A stretch of 64,000 nucleotides of DNA from Spirosoma fluviale (lineage in GTDB: Bacteria > Bacteroidota > Bacteroidia > Cytophagales > Spirosomataceae), in assembly GCA_945883625.1 (NCBI GenBank), contig CAMCXW010000005.1, positions 1-64,000 on the forward strand, given 5' to 3'. A model generated the notes under the pieces. The model was not told where the DNA came from. It did no database searches and worked only from the letters and a program-made list of their open reading frames with translations. Position numbers and translations under genes: made by a program. Below are positions 55,363 through 64,000 of the stretch, in pieces (the first letter of the stretch is position 1; every line of letters starts with the position of its first letter).

Positions 55363-56334
55363 ATGAAAGAGTTAATTCAAATTCTTGGCCAATTAAAACG
55401 CCTATTAAATTCAGGAGAATCATTTGCCTTAGCTACGGTGGTTTTTGTGAACGGTTCGGCTTATCGCCGACCAGGTGCTCGGATGCTCATTGACGAAAAT
55501 GGAAATTGGTGGGGCGGAATTAGTGGCGGTTGTTTAGAAGGTGATTTGTTGAAGAAAGCGCAATTGGCGATGCGCCAACAAACCATTAAAAACATCACCT
55601 ATGATACCCGAGAAGATGATCCATTTCAGTTGGGCATCGGATTAGGCTGTCAAGGATTAATCGAAATTATTATTGATCCTATTCGCGAACATGTAGAACA
55701 AGTTGCTGCACAATTAAATAACTGTTTAGATTCAGGACTGGCGTATACACTTCAGAGTACGTGGGAAGGTTCACACTTTTCCATTCAGGCGGTAGCAGAT
55801 ACAAGTGGATCATTTACGCAGGAAGGAACCAAACAGATCTTTCTAGAACATATTCCAGCAAATACGCGCATTTGGATTGTTGGCAATCAATTTGACGCCA
55901 TCAGTTTAATCCAACTATGTCAGCAATTGGCTTGGGAGATTCACTGGGTTGGCAATAAACTAAAAATGAATCCAACCGTTCGTGATTCAGTCCAAGCATG
56001 TTACGATTGGAATGAAGATTTACCCGTACGAAATACGGACTGCCTCGTGCTGATGACACATGATTTTGATCGGGATGTTGAATTTTTAAGCAACCAGTAT
56101 GCGGTAGATCGCTGGTCTTATGTAGGTATTTTAGGTCCGAATAAACGAATGGATCGAATCTTAAAACAAATTCCAACGCTTCAAGTTAGTTTATTGTCAA
56201 GTCCAATTGGATTAGATATTGGCGCAGAAGGTCCTGATGAAATTGCGATTTCGATCGTATCTGAGATTTTAGCAATAAAAAATGGTCGTAATGGCCAATC
56301 ATTAAAACATATAAAAGGTAGTATACATTTATGA
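55363..56334 (+). CDS. XdhC/CoxI family molybdenum-enzyme maturation protein
   Basis: The protein matches XdhC/CoxI, which binds molybdenum cofactor and hands it, after sulfuration, to xanthine dehydrogenase-type enzymes. The N-terminal XdhC_CoxI domain has YRRPGARMLIDENG and WGGISGGCLEGDLL, with a conserved Cys; the C-terminal Rossmann-like domain has YVGILGPNKRMDRILK and SPIGLDIGAEGPDEIAISI. It begins at the ATG at 55363, 2 bases after the desulfurase. No xdhA/xdhB or other molybdenum hydroxylase gene is in the window. It overlaps the next gene by ATGA. Confidence 0.9.
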   Translation: MKELIQILGQLKRLLNSGESFALATVVFVNGSAYRRPGARMLIDENGNWWGGISGGCLEGDLLKKAQLAMRQQTIKNITYDTREDDPFQLGIGLGCQGLIEIIIDPIREHVEQVAAQLNNCLDSGLAYTLQSTWEGSHFSIQAVADTSGSFTQEGTKQIFLEHIPANTRIWIVGNQFDAISLIQLCQQLAWEIHWVGNKLKMNPTVRDSVQACYDWNEDLPVRNTDCLVLMTHDFDRDVEFLSNQYAVDRWSYVGILGPNKRMDRILKQIPTLQVSLLSSPIGLDIGAEGPDEIAISIVSEILAIKNGRNGQSLKHIKGSIHL

Positions 56335-57086
56335 ATTCCTTAGTAGTACTTAAAAAGGCGATTGAGCCGCACCAACAAGCTTTATTAACACATTCAATTA
56401 ATAGTTACATTCAGTCTCCCGCTGACCTAGCCAATTTCATGCAGCATCATGTGTTTGCGGTTTGGGACTTTATGTCTCTGGTTAAGAAACTTCAAAAAGA
56501 ACTAACCTCGGTTGATCAGCCTTGGGTACCCAAGGGAACTCCTGAAGTCCGTTTTTTGATTAATGAAATTGTCCTGGGTGAAGAGTCGGATGTAGACCAA
56601 CATGGTCAATACACGAGTCATTTTGAATTATATGTTCGCGCGATGCGTGAATTAGGTATAGATGTTTTACCAGCTTTAATGGAATTGACTAATTGTCAAT
56701 CTATTACTGGTGTGCTTACCTTATTGCCTTCACTAGAGATTCCTAATTCGGTACGTGACTTTCTAACGTTTACCTTCGAATCGATACAAAATAGACCCAT
56801 TGAGGAAGTGGCTGCCATTTTTACCTTTGGTCGTGAAGATTTGATTCCAGGTATGTTCCAGCTCATTGTGGACCAATTAAAACAGGATGCACCGGCTAAA
56901 ATTGAAACCTTGGTCTATTATTTAGAGCGTCATATTGAAGTTGACGGAGATCATCACAGCCAATTAGCCTATCGCATGATGGAGGAATTATGTGGTGATG
57001 ATACCGATAAATGGGCAAGAGCCACACAGGCCGCCATTGAGTCTTTACAAGTGCGGAAGCGTTTGTGGGATGGGATTTCCCAATAA
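56331..57086 (+). CDS. DUF3050 protein, heme-oxygenase-like fold
   Basis: The 251-residue protein has the DUF3050 pattern: PHQQALLTHSINSYI near the N-terminus, then FMQHHVFAVWDFMSLVKKLQ. Several acidic and histidine residues fall in positions expected for a heme-oxygenase-like metal site: His39/His40, Glu79, Glu84, His97 and the cluster His201, Glu203, Asp205, His208 (ERHIEVDGDHHS). This makes an iron- or cofactor-binding helical enzyme likely, but the reaction is unknown. The ATGA overlap with XdhC implies tight coupling with it and with the desulfurase. Its 3' end faces dnaK across a repeat-hairpin. Confidence 0.83.
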   Translation: MNSLVVLKKAIEPHQQALLTHSINSYIQSPADLANFMQHHVFAVWDFMSLVKKLQKELTSVDQPWVPKGTPEVRFLINEIVLGEESDVDQHGQYTSHFELYVRAMRELGIDVLPALMELTNCQSITGVLTLLPSLEIPNSVRDFLTFTFESIQNRPIEEVAAIFTFGREDLIPGMFQLIVDQLKQDAPAKIETLVYYLERHIEVDGDHHSQLAYRMMEELCGDDTDKWARATQAAIESLQVRKRLWDGISQ

Positions 57087-57087
57087 A

Positions 57088-57151
57088 AGAGCAGAGAGTA
57101 AAGAGTAGAGATTAAAGAATAATCTACTCTCTACTCTCTACTCTCTAGTAG
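57088..57151. repeat. Inverted heptanucleotide repeats between the DUF3050 gene and dnaK
   Basis: The right arm (57120-57151) contains CTACTCT three times in a row followed by CTAGTAG. The left arm (57088-57114) is its approximate reverse complement, with three diverged units and one 2-base bulge. The arms can form a long hairpin closed by AAGAA and lie between convergent genes, so it could act as a terminator. Confidence 0.75.
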
Positions 57152-57154
57152 AAA

Positions 57155-59041
57155 TTATTTTACTTCTTCGAAGGCAACATCTTCAGCACCACCATCAGCG
57201 GCAGTATCTGTAGGTTGTGCTCCTTCTCCTCCTTCTGTTGCACCTGCAGCATACATTTCTTGTGAAGCTGCCGTCCAAGCTGTATTTAATTTCTCTAATC
57301 CAGCATCGATACCCGCTAAATCTTGAGAAGCATGTGCCACTCTCAATTCGGCTAAAGCACCTTCGATTGCCGTTTTATTTCCTTCCGATAATTTCTCACC
57401 ATATTCCTTCAATTGCTTGTCAGATTGGAAAATTAACGCATCTGCTTGATTGATTTTTTCTACTTTTTCTTTTTCTAATTTATCCGATGCTTCGTTTGCT
57501 TTCGCTTCGTTACGCATTTTCTCGATATCCTCATCTGTCAAACCACTAGATGCTTCGATACGGATTTTTTGCTCTTTACCAGTTCCTTTATCTTTGGCAG
57601 AAACGTTAAGGATACCATTCGCATCGATGTCAAATGTAACTTCGATTTGAGGTACACCACGTTGTGCCGGTGGCAAACCATCTAAGTGGAAACGGCCTAA
57701 TGAACGGTTATCTTTCGCCATCGGACGCTCACCTTGTAAAACGTTAAGCTCTACTGATGGTTGGTTATCCGCAGCCGTCGAGAATGTCTCCGATTTTTTT
57801 GTCGGGATTGTCGTATTCGATTCAATCAATTTCGTGAATACACCACCCATTGTCTCGATACCTAATGAAAGTGGAGTTACGTCAAGTAATAAAACGTCCT
57901 TCACCTCTCCTGTTAATACACCTCCTTGAATTGCAGCACCAATTGCAACAACTTCATCTGGATTAACTCCCTTAGAAGGTTTCTTACCAAAGAATTTCTC
58001 AACTTCCTCCTGAATACGAGGAATACGAGTCGATCCACCTACCAAGATTACTTCATCTATATCAGCATTAGTATAACCAGCATTTTTCATTGCTCGCTTA
58101 CACGGTTCCAAGGTGCGACGGATTAAGCTATCAGCTAATTGTTCAAATTTTGCTTTGGACAATGAACGAACTAAGTGTTTTGGAATACCGTCAACTGGCA
58201 TGATGTATGGCAAATTGATTTCAGTAGATGCACTTGAACTCAATTCGATTTTAGCTTTTTCAGCAGCTTCTTTCAAACGCTGTAAAGCCATTGGATCTTT
58301 ACGCAAATCGATGTTTTCATCCGAAATAAATTCTTCCGCTAACCAGTTGATGATTACCTGATCAAAGTCATCACCACCTAAGTGTGTATCACCATCAGTT
58401 GATTTAACTTCAAATACACCATCACCCAATTCTAACACAGACACGTCAAAAGTACCGCCACCTAAGTCAAAAACGGCAATTTTCATATCCTTACCACCTT
58501 TGTCTACACCATATGCTAATGCAGCAGCTGTAGGCTCGTTGATGATACGTTTTACCTCTAAACCAGCGATTTGGCCAGCTTCTTTTGTTGCTTGACGTTC
58601 TGCATCATTGAAATAAGCAGGAACCGTAATGACAGCCTCCGTAACAGTTTGACCTAAATAGTCCTCTGCCGTTTGCTTCATCTTCGTTAAAATTTGAGCT
58701 GAAATTTCTTGAGGTGTATACAAACGATCACCAATACGCACGCGTGGCGTATCGTTATTTCCTTGCTCAACTTGATATGAGATTGTTTTTAACTCTGAAC
58801 TTACTTCTGAATATTTTTTACCCATGAAACGCTTCACAGATGAAATCGTATTCTGAGGATTCGTAATGGCTTGTCTTTTGGCAGGATCACCCACTTTACG
58901 TTCTCCATTTTCTAAAAATGCTACAATGGAGGGTGTCGTTCTTCTACCTTCTGAATTAGCGATAACAACAGCCTCATTCCCTTCCATAACCGCCACACAT
59001 GAGTTGGTGGTACCTAAGTCAATTCCAATAATTTTTCCCAT
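57155..59041 (-). CDS. dnaK: Chaperone DnaK (Hsp70)
   Basis: DnaK folds and refolds proteins with J-domain and GrpE partners. The 628-residue protein has the nucleotide-binding domain signatures [36 protein letters not shown] and [17 protein letters not shown], the [14 protein letters not shown] segment before the substrate domain, and an alpha-helical lid. The tail ends in a short acidic, Gly/Ala-rich stretch (about 600-628). dnaJ and grpE are not adjacent. The 244-base upstream region contains an inverted repeat that may be an operator. It is transcribed toward the heptamer hairpin. Confidence 0.97.
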   Translation of the reverse strand: MGKIIGIDLGTTNSCVAVMEGNEAVVIANSEGRRTTPSIVAFLENGERKVGDPAKRQAITNPQNTISSVKRFMGKKYSEVSSELKTISYQVEQGNNDTPRVRIGDRLYTPQEISAQILTKMKQTAEDYLGQTVTEAVITVPAYFNDAERQATKEAGQIAGLEVKRIINEPTAAALAYGVDKGGKDMKIAVFDLGGGTFDVSVLELGDGVFEVKSTDGDTHLGGDDFDQVIINWLAEEFISDENIDLRKDPMALQRLKEAAEKAKIELSSSASTEINLPYIMPVDGIPKHLVRSLSKAKFEQLADSLIRRTLEPCKRAMKNAGYTNADIDEVILVGGSTRIPRIQEEVEKFFGKKPSKGVNPDEVVAIGAAIQGGVLTGEVKDVLLLDVTPLSLGIETMGGVFTKLIESNTTIPTKKSETFSTAADNQPSVELNVLQGERPMAKDNRSLGRFHLDGLPPAQRGVPQIEVTFDIDANGILNVSAKDKGTGKEQKIRIEASSGLTDEDIEKMRNEAKANEASDKLEKEKVEKINQADALIFQSDKQLKEYGEKLSEGNKTAIEGALAELRVAHASQDLAGIDAGLEKLNTAWTAASQEMYAAGATEGGEGAQPTDTAADGGAEDVAFEEVK

Positions 59042-59285
59042 GATTATTTATTTTAATTTTTACCCTTTTACACAAGGATAATGCCATCTTATTCAAACAT
59101 GACACATTATGCCAAATTGTCACAAACTAAGTTTAATTCCTCTAAATCGTTATTTAGGTCGTCTTTATGGTAACTTTTAAGGTTTTAAAACATGTAAATT
59201 TTGTCAACTTTCTCTTATTTTGCTAGGATAGCAGTATTGACTTAGTTTAAATCAAATGGCCAAGAATTTCTTCTTGGCCATTTAA
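59042..59285. promoter_or_regulatory. dnaK upstream region with GH65 terminator
   Basis: This 244-base, AT-rich gap holds the dnaK promoter (minus strand) at its left and the GH65 terminator at its right. TGACA (59100-59104) and TGTCA (59118-59122) form an inverted repeat around 13 bases, within which lies a second ATGCCA copy (first at 59081-59086). No CIRCE element (TTAGCACTC repeats) is present. Confidence 0.4.
59254..59283 (-). terminator. Terminator of the GH65 gene
   Basis: AAATGGCCAAGAA (59254-59266) pairs perfectly with TTCTTGGCCATTT (59271-59283) around TTTC. On the minus strand the sequence after it is only moderately U-rich (TGATTTAAAC). It begins 3 bases past the stop. Confidence 0.7.
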
Positions 59286-61586
59286 TTAGATTACCTGTGT
59301 ACTTTCTCCAGGTATCGTATACGAACTACCTTTGACCTTTAACGTGATTGGATTAGCTGATAAGTTGGCAATCTCAACCCCTTTCTTCAGTATCCTAATC
59401 GCTAGTTGGTTTGATCTAAAATTGATCTTAAATGCATATTCTTCCCATTGACTTGGAAGGAATGGATTAAAACTTAACTGGTCATTCACCAGCATCATGC
59501 CACCAAATCCTTTCACAATGGACATCCAGGTACCTGCCATACTTGTGATGTGGCAACCATCCTCAGTATCATTGTTGTAATCATCTAAATCTAATCGTGC
59601 AGCACGCGTATAGAATTCATACGATTTATCTTCTTTACCCAATTTTGCGGCGATTATATTATGCACGCAGGGACTCAGCGATGATTCATGAACCGTCAAT
59701 GGTTCATAGAAATTGTAATTACGCTCAATTTCTTCTTTGCTGAATTCAGTCTCAAAGAAATACATGCCTTGCAATACATCAGCTTGCTTGATATAGCAAG
59801 AACGAAGAATGCGATCCCATGACCAGTTTTGATTGATGGGTCTTTGACCTGCTGGAATAGCATCTACAGGTGCAATTACTTTATCCAAGAATCCGTCTTG
59901 CTGTAAAAATATTCCTTTTTGTTCATCACGCGGGAAGTACATGTTTTGAATGATATGCTCAAATTGAGCAATTTCCTCGTTCTTGAAATTTGTTTTGGCT
60001 AGTTTCTCTTGTAGGGCTTCTGGATAATTTGATTTGATTTCCTGCAATACAGCCAACGTATATTTTAAGCACCATACAGCGAAATAGTTTGTATACCAGT
60101 TGTTGTTTACGTTGTTCTCATATTCATTAGGACCCGTTACGCCAAGCATTACATATTTTTTTTGGTTCTCTGACCAATTCACGCGCTGCGCCCAAAAACG
60201 TGAAATGCCGATTAATACTTCCCAACCATAGTCAACTAAATGCTTGCGGTCGTTTGTATAATCTACATAATCCTTAATTGCGTAAGCGATAGCCCCATTT
60301 CGGTGAATTTCTTCAAAAGTTATTTCCCATTCATTATGGCATTCCTCACCATTCATCGTAACCATCGGATATAAGGCCGCTCCTTGATTAAAACCAAGTT
60401 TTACAGCATTTTCAATTGCGCGATCTAATTGTTTCCAACGGTAGATTAATAGATTTTTGGATACATTTTGTGGTGCGGTAGCTAAATAGAACGGAATACA
60501 ATAAGCTTCTGTGTCCCAATAGGTGGATCCACCATATTTTTCGCCTGTAAACCCTTTTGGTCCAATATTTAAGCGATCATCTGCTCCTGTATATGTTTGA
60601 TTCAACTGGAATATGTTAAATCGAATGCCTTGTTGGGCCGACACATCACCTTTTATAACCACATCATTAATCGCCCATTTCGCTTCCCAAGCTTCGGCTT
60701 GTTCTTTTTTCATGGTATCGAATCCTTTAGCGCAAATGCGGTTTAAGTAGTCAATTCCACGAGATTCTAAGGTTGCAGTCGGGTGATTTTCAGAACTTAA
60801 GTTGACAGCAAATTTGGTAATGCTTAATTTTTCTCCTTGTGCTGTTGGCACCAAATAAGTTAACGAACTATACTTTTCTTTCGTTTCAGTCTTTGCTGCT
60901 ATTGCTTGTTTTTGTCCACTAATAGCTAATTCAATTTTTTGACCTGTGAAAACTTCAAAGCCTGTTTTCTTCGTTTTCGACCAAACGAAAGAGGTATGAT
61001 CACTCGCACCTACTTTTACTTCATCCCAAAACTTTTCATCGTAGTTCGAATCCTTATTTTTTATATCACCGTCTATGAATGCCTTGACAGAGATTGATGC
61101 TGAAAAATTTAATGGAATTATTTGATACGAAATAAGACCTGATTCATCATCAGCCATGCTATTTAACCGTATGGATTCAATTGATAATGATTTTCCTGAA
61201 GCTAATGTAATGTCACATTGACGTAAAATGAATCCTTCTTTCATGTTTAATTCACGGTAGAAGGTATTTATTGAACTCGTATGTAGATCTACTATTTCTC
61301 CGTCAATGGTAATTTCAAGGCCATTCCAATTGGCGGCATTTAGTACTTTGGCAAAATATTCTGGATACCCATTTTTCCACCAGCCTACACGTGTTTTGTC
61401 TGGATAATAGACACCAGCTACGTAATTACCTTGAAGTGTTTTCCCTGTGTATGTTTCTTCAAAAGAACCGCGCTGGCCCATGCGGCCGTTTCCTAGTGAA
61501 AAGATTGATTCTGTTATTTCGTTGAACTCAGGATTAAACTTGTCTTCGATGATTTTCCATTCATCGAGTTTTAAATATTGCTTCAT
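59286..61586 (-). CDS. Glycoside hydrolase family 65 phosphorylase (probably maltose phosphorylase)
   Basis: GH65 enzymes split alpha-glucosides such as maltose with phosphate, giving beta-glucose 1-phosphate. This 766-residue protein has an N-terminal beta-sandwich, a linker and an (alpha/alpha)6 barrel. VTGPNEYENNVNNNWYTN (483-500) contains Glu488, equal to the catalytic acid of maltose phosphorylase. SLGNGRMGQRG near the start and NGEECHNEWEITFEEIHRN (412-430; part of a substrate loop) are also typical. Trehalose and kojibiose phosphorylases are related alternatives. The pgmB gene 66 bases upstream uses exactly the expected product, which supports this role. Confidence 0.9.
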   Translation of the reverse strand: MKQYLKLDEWKIIEDKFNPEFNEITESIFSLGNGRMGQRGSFEETYTGKTLQGNYVAGVYYPDKTRVGWWKNGYPEYFAKVLNAANWNGLEITIDGEIVDLHTSSINTFYRELNMKEGFILRQCDITLASGKSLSIESIRLNSMADDESGLISYQIIPLNFSASISVKAFIDGDIKNKDSNYDEKFWDEVKVGASDHTSFVWSKTKKTGFEVFTGQKIELAISGQKQAIAAKTETKEKYSSLTYLVPTAQGEKLSITKFAVNLSSENHPTATLESRGIDYLNRICAKGFDTMKKEQAEAWEAKWAINDVVIKGDVSAQQGIRFNIFQLNQTYTGADDRLNIGPKGFTGEKYGGSTYWDTEAYCIPFYLATAPQNVSKNLLIYRWKQLDRAIENAVKLGFNQGAALYPMVTMNGEECHNEWEITFEEIHRNGAIAYAIKDYVDYTNDRKHLVDYGWEVLIGISRFWAQRVNWSENQKKYVMLGVTGPNEYENNVNNNWYTNYFAVWCLKYTLAVLQEIKSNYPEALQEKLAKTNFKNEEIAQFEHIIQNMYFPRDEQKGIFLQQDGFLDKVIAPVDAIPAGQRPINQNWSWDRILRSCYIKQADVLQGMYFFETEFSKEEIERNYNFYEPLTVHESSLSPCVHNIIAAKLGKEDKSYEFYTRAARLDLDDYNNDTEDGCHITSMAGTWMSIVKGFGGMMLVNDQLSFNPFLPSQWEEYAFKINFRSNQLAIRILKKGVEIANLSANPITLKVKGSSYTIPGESTQVI

Positions 61587-61652
61587 GTAAACTCAGGGTT
61601 ATTAGGTAATCCGTACAAAATTAAACGAATGTCTCTTTTTGTAAATTCTGTG

Positions 61653-62312
61653 CTAGTGTGTTTCTTGAAATTGCAATAATTCGGATGCTTGAATACCTAC
61701 AAAATTGGGGATTACTTTGTCGGCCTGACCCAACATCTCCGCATCTCCTATTCCAATAGCACGCATATTGCCAGCTTTGGCAGCTTCTACGCCAGCTTGT
61801 GCATCTTCGAAAACGATGCATTCGGTGGGTAAGAAACCTAAACCACTTGCTCCTTTTAAGAATACTTCAGGATCTGGTTTACTCTTCGCAACCTTATTTC
61901 CATCAATGATTAAATCAAACCATTCGATTAGGCCCGTTTTGGTTAAAATGATTTCAGCATTCTTGCTAGCTGAACCTAATGCGATTTTATAGCCAGCTTG
62001 TTTGATTTGTTGTAAGAAATCCAATACACCAGGTAATATTTCACTTGGATTCATATTCGAAATTAAGTCCAAGTAATTTTCATTCTTTTCAATTAACCAC
62101 GTTGATTTTTCTTTCTCTGTTGCGGAATAATTTGCCCAAACTAAAATTCGGTTCAATGACTCAACGCGAGATACGCCCTTCAATTGTTCATTTTGTTCCT
62201 CTGTTAACGAATAGCCAAACTTAGTACCTAAGTTTTTCCAAGCTTGAAAATGATAAATGGCTGTGTCAACTAATACGCCATCTAAATCAAATAGGCATGC
62301 CTTATATGTCAT
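61653..62312 (-). CDS. pgmB: Beta-phosphoglucomutase
   Basis: The protein is a HAD-superfamily mutase that converts beta-glucose 1-phosphate to glucose 6-phosphate. The nucleophile Asp9 and acid/base Asp11 lie in CLFDLDGVLVDTAIYHFQAW. Other motifs are LKGVSRVESLNRIL in the cap domain, LGSASKNAEIILTK and ECIVFEDAQAGVEAAKAG. At 219 residues it is complete. It starts at 62312, precedes the GH65 gene on the same strand, and is divergent from a GH13 amylase, making a compact maltose-utilisation locus. Confidence 0.95.
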   Translation of the reverse strand: MTYKACLFDLDGVLVDTAIYHFQAWKNLGTKFGYSLTEEQNEQLKGVSRVESLNRILVWANYSATEKEKSTWLIEKNENYLDLISNMNPSEILPGVLDFLQQIKQAGYKIALGSASKNAEIILTKTGLIEWFDLIIDGNKVAKSKPDPEVFLKGASGLGFLPTECIVFEDAQAGVEAAKAGNMRAIGIGDAEMLGQADKVIPNFVGIQASELLQFQETH

Positions 62313-62352
62313 TTTGGGTGATATTTTATAAAAATCTGTTTATTTGAATGTT

Positions 62353-62379
62353 CAAAAGTATTACATTTACTTATGCCAA
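62353..62379 (-). promoter_or_regulatory. Putative promoter of pgmB-GH65
   Basis: On the minus strand TTG (62379-62377) is followed after 16 bases by TACTTTTG (62360-62353), a full -7 match. The spacing is a little short. The leader would be about 34 bases. Confidence 0.4.
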
Positions 62380-62492
62380 GAAAGCTATTTCTGTTGTGCT
62401 AGTCTGTTTATTTTACAATATGCTACGATTTACCCGTAATTTTTTTTTTGGCCTGCTATGGCCTATCGCCTAATTTGAATTCCCAATCCATT

Positions 62493-64000
62493 ATGCCTAC
62501 CGCTACGAATCTTTCCTCTAAATTTATTGTGTATCAAATGATGTTTCACCTGTGGGGGAATATCAATACAAATTTGGTTCGTAATGGGTCGGCCCAACAA
62601 AATGGAGTGACCAAGTTCAAGGATGTTTCTACGAAAGCATTAAAGGCCCTGAAAGCAAAAGGTATTACGCATGTGTATGCAACTGGTTTGATTGAACATG
62701 CCACCATGGAGGATTTGACAGCATTTGGTTCGCCATTAGATCATCCATCTGTTGTGAAAGGTCGGGCGGGCTCCCCTTTCGCCATCAAGGATTACTATGA
62801 TGTGAATCCATTTTTAGCCGTGAATCCTGCGAAACGTATGGATGAGTTCAAGGGTATGTTGGCCCGCTTCCATGAAACCGGTATCAAACTAGTCATTGAT
62901 TTTGTGCCAAATCACTTGGCAAGGCAATATCATTCCGATCAAAAGCCGGCGGGTATTGAGGATTTTGGTATGCGTGATAACAATCAAGTTTCATTTGCAC
63001 CCAATAATAATTTCTATTATTTGCCAGGAACCCAATTTTCAGTGCCTGAGGGCGTTCATCCTCCTGTACAAGTAACGATTCCTTACACGGAAATCCCTGC
63101 TAAGGTTTCCGGAAATAATGTATTCAATTCACAGCCCTCCATTAACGATTGGTTTGAAACAGTGAAGTTAAATTATGGGGTAGATTTCCAGCATGGAAAT
63201 ACAACGCATTTTGACCCTATTCCTGATACATGGGTAAAAATGATTGAGGTATTGAATTATTGGGCAGATTTAGGAGTAGATGGATTTCGATGTGATATGG
63301 CGGAGATGGTGCCTGTCGAGTTTTGGTCTTATGCGATTCCGAAGATTAAAAGCAAACATAAACAAGTGGTTTTCATCGCTGAGATTTATCAACCCAATTT
63401 ATATAAGGACTATATTTTTAAAGGGGGATTCGATTATTTATATGACAAAGTAGGTTTATACGATGGGATTCGTCGCTTGATGCAAGAAAAGCCAGAGGCA
63501 ACCACAGCGGACATAACGCGTGTTTGGCAAAATGAATCAGGTGATTTTGCGAAACACATGCTGCGGTTTTTGGAAAATCATGATGAACATCGCTTGAATA
63601 CACCGGCGTTTGCAGCGAATAATTTTTGGTCAACTATCCCTGGAATGGTTGTGACTTCAACCTTACATGATGGTCCATTAATGATTTACATGGGTCAAGA
63701 GTTTGGTGAAAAAGCGAATGAGATTGAAGGATATAATGAAGCAGATGATCGTAGTTCGATGTTTGATTTCTGGCGTGTGGAGACGCATCAGCGCTGGATG
63801 AATGGAGGGAAATTTGATGGTGGCTTATTGAGTGCAGCGGAGAAGGAGATTGATCAATTTTACCAACAGTTATTTAAGCTGGTACATACTTCGGATGCAA
63901 TCCAACAGGGTTCTTTTTTTGATTTACAATATGTGCAGGATGCTGCGTATGATGCCAAACATTTGTATTCATTTTTACGCTACAATGCCAAAGAAAAACT
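62493..64000 (+). CDS. GH13 alpha-amylase family enzyme (3' end outside window)
   Basis: The frame is open from the ATG at 62493 to the end of the window (502 codons), so the C-terminus is missing. GH13 signatures are KLVIDFVPNHLA (132-143), the nucleophile Asp268 in GVDGFRCDMAEMVP, the acid Glu297 in VVFIAEIYQPN and Asp364 in RFLENHDEHR. A hydrolase or transglycosidase acting on starch or maltodextrins is therefore expected. No signal peptide is seen, so it is probably cytosolic or periplasmic by another route. It is divergent from pgmB-GH65, whose substrate maltose it could produce. No clear -7 box; TAATTTG occurs at 62471. Confidence 0.9.
   Translation, partial: MPTATNLSSKFIVYQMMFHLWGNINTNLVRNGSAQQNGVTKFKDVSTKALKALKAKGITHVYATGLIEHATMEDLTAFGSPLDHPSVVKGRAGSPFAIKDYYDVNPFLAVNPAKRMDEFKGMLARFHETGIKLVIDFVPNHLARQYHSDQKPAGIEDFGMRDNNQVSFAPNNNFYYLPGTQFSVPEGVHPPVQVTIPYTEIPAKVSGNNVFNSQPSINDWFETVKLNYGVDFQHGNTTHFDPIPDTWVKMIEVLNYWADLGVDGFRCDMAEMVPVEFWSYAIPKIKSKHKQVVFIAEIYQPNLYKDYIFKGGFDYLYDKVGLYDGIRRLMQEKPEATTADITRVWQNESGDFAKHMLRFLENHDEHRLNTPAFAANNFWSTIPGMVVTSTLHDGPLMIYMGQEFGEKANEIEGYNEADDRSSMFDFWRVETHQRWMNGGKFDGGLLSAAEKEIDQFYQQLFKLVHTSDAIQQGSFFDLQYVQDAAYDAKHLYSFLRYNAKEK

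Noticed and set aside
59042-59285. CIRCE/HrcA operator upstream of dnaK
   Set aside because: No TTAGCACTC/GAGTGCTAA repeat is present; only a weaker unrelated inverted repeat is.
1-64000. Insertion sequences, prophage or integrated element
   Set aside because: No transposase, integrase, terminal repeats, target duplications or marked base-composition shifts are seen; the gene content is housekeeping.

Overview
The window is an ordinary-looking stretch of a Bacteroidota chromosome, most likely from the Cytophagales. The evidence is the gene set: gldC, a long IspG, glutamine synthetases of types II and III, DUF5686, DUF2461 and DUF2452 proteins, a Bacteroidota-type MFS sugar importer and a GH109-like enzyme. 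Several genes are also preceded by the phylum's promoter box TAnnTTTG rather than by -35/-10 boxes and strong Shine-Dalgarno sites. A freshwater cytophagal relative would fit, but genus is not claimed. I see no rRNA, tRNA, CRISPR array, insertion sequence or prophage; gene density is very high and many neighbours touch or overlap.

Layout. 1-1.6 kb: tail of a GH109-like oxidoreductase and an MFS sugar importer. 1.7-9.5 kb: ispG, a small membrane protein, a secreted thioredoxin-fold protein, gldC, cinA, a 2-oxoacid dehydrogenase E2, a fatty acid desaturase and rsmE. 9.5-17.6 kb: nitrogen block, with GSIII and GSII divergent from one promoter region, then mtaB and a porin-amt pair. 17.9-31.7 kb: ferredoxin, LuxC-like acyl-CoA reductase, PAP2 phosphatase, trpS, DUF2461, dnaE, trxA, a class III aminotransferase, DUF5686 and the membrane pyrophosphatase. 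31.8-40.4 kb: rplY-prs, aconitase, topA-folD. 39.5-43.7 kb: a five-gene minus-strand run (DUF2452, menB, EVE, a secreted protein with a Tyr/Gly-rich loop, a COG1092 methyltransferase), divergent from a menE-like gene. 43.8-54.2 kb: menE, a hypothetical protein, aldehyde dehydrogenase, a predicted secreted metalloprotease/barrel protein, a TPR lipoprotein, thrS and infC-rpmI-rplT. 54.2-57.1 kb: cysteine desulfurase, XdhC, DUF3050. 57.1-64 kb: dnaK, then a maltose-utilisation locus (GH65 phosphorylase, beta-phosphoglucomutase and a truncated GH13 amylase).

Genes that appear to work together: porin, Amt and two glutamine synthetases for ammonium capture; menB and menE for menaquinone; cysteine desulfurase and XdhC, possibly for molybdenum cofactor sulfuration; and amylase, GH65 phosphorylase and PgmB for turning maltodextrin into glucose 6-phosphate. 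No wholly new system is evident. The most worthwhile leads are a perfect 17-bp palindrome on the aconitase promoter, two heptanucleotide-repeat intergenic elements (one running into the mtaB stop codon), the desulfurase-XdhC-DUF3050 operon, and the uncharacterised HExxH/barrel protein with its lipoprotein neighbour.
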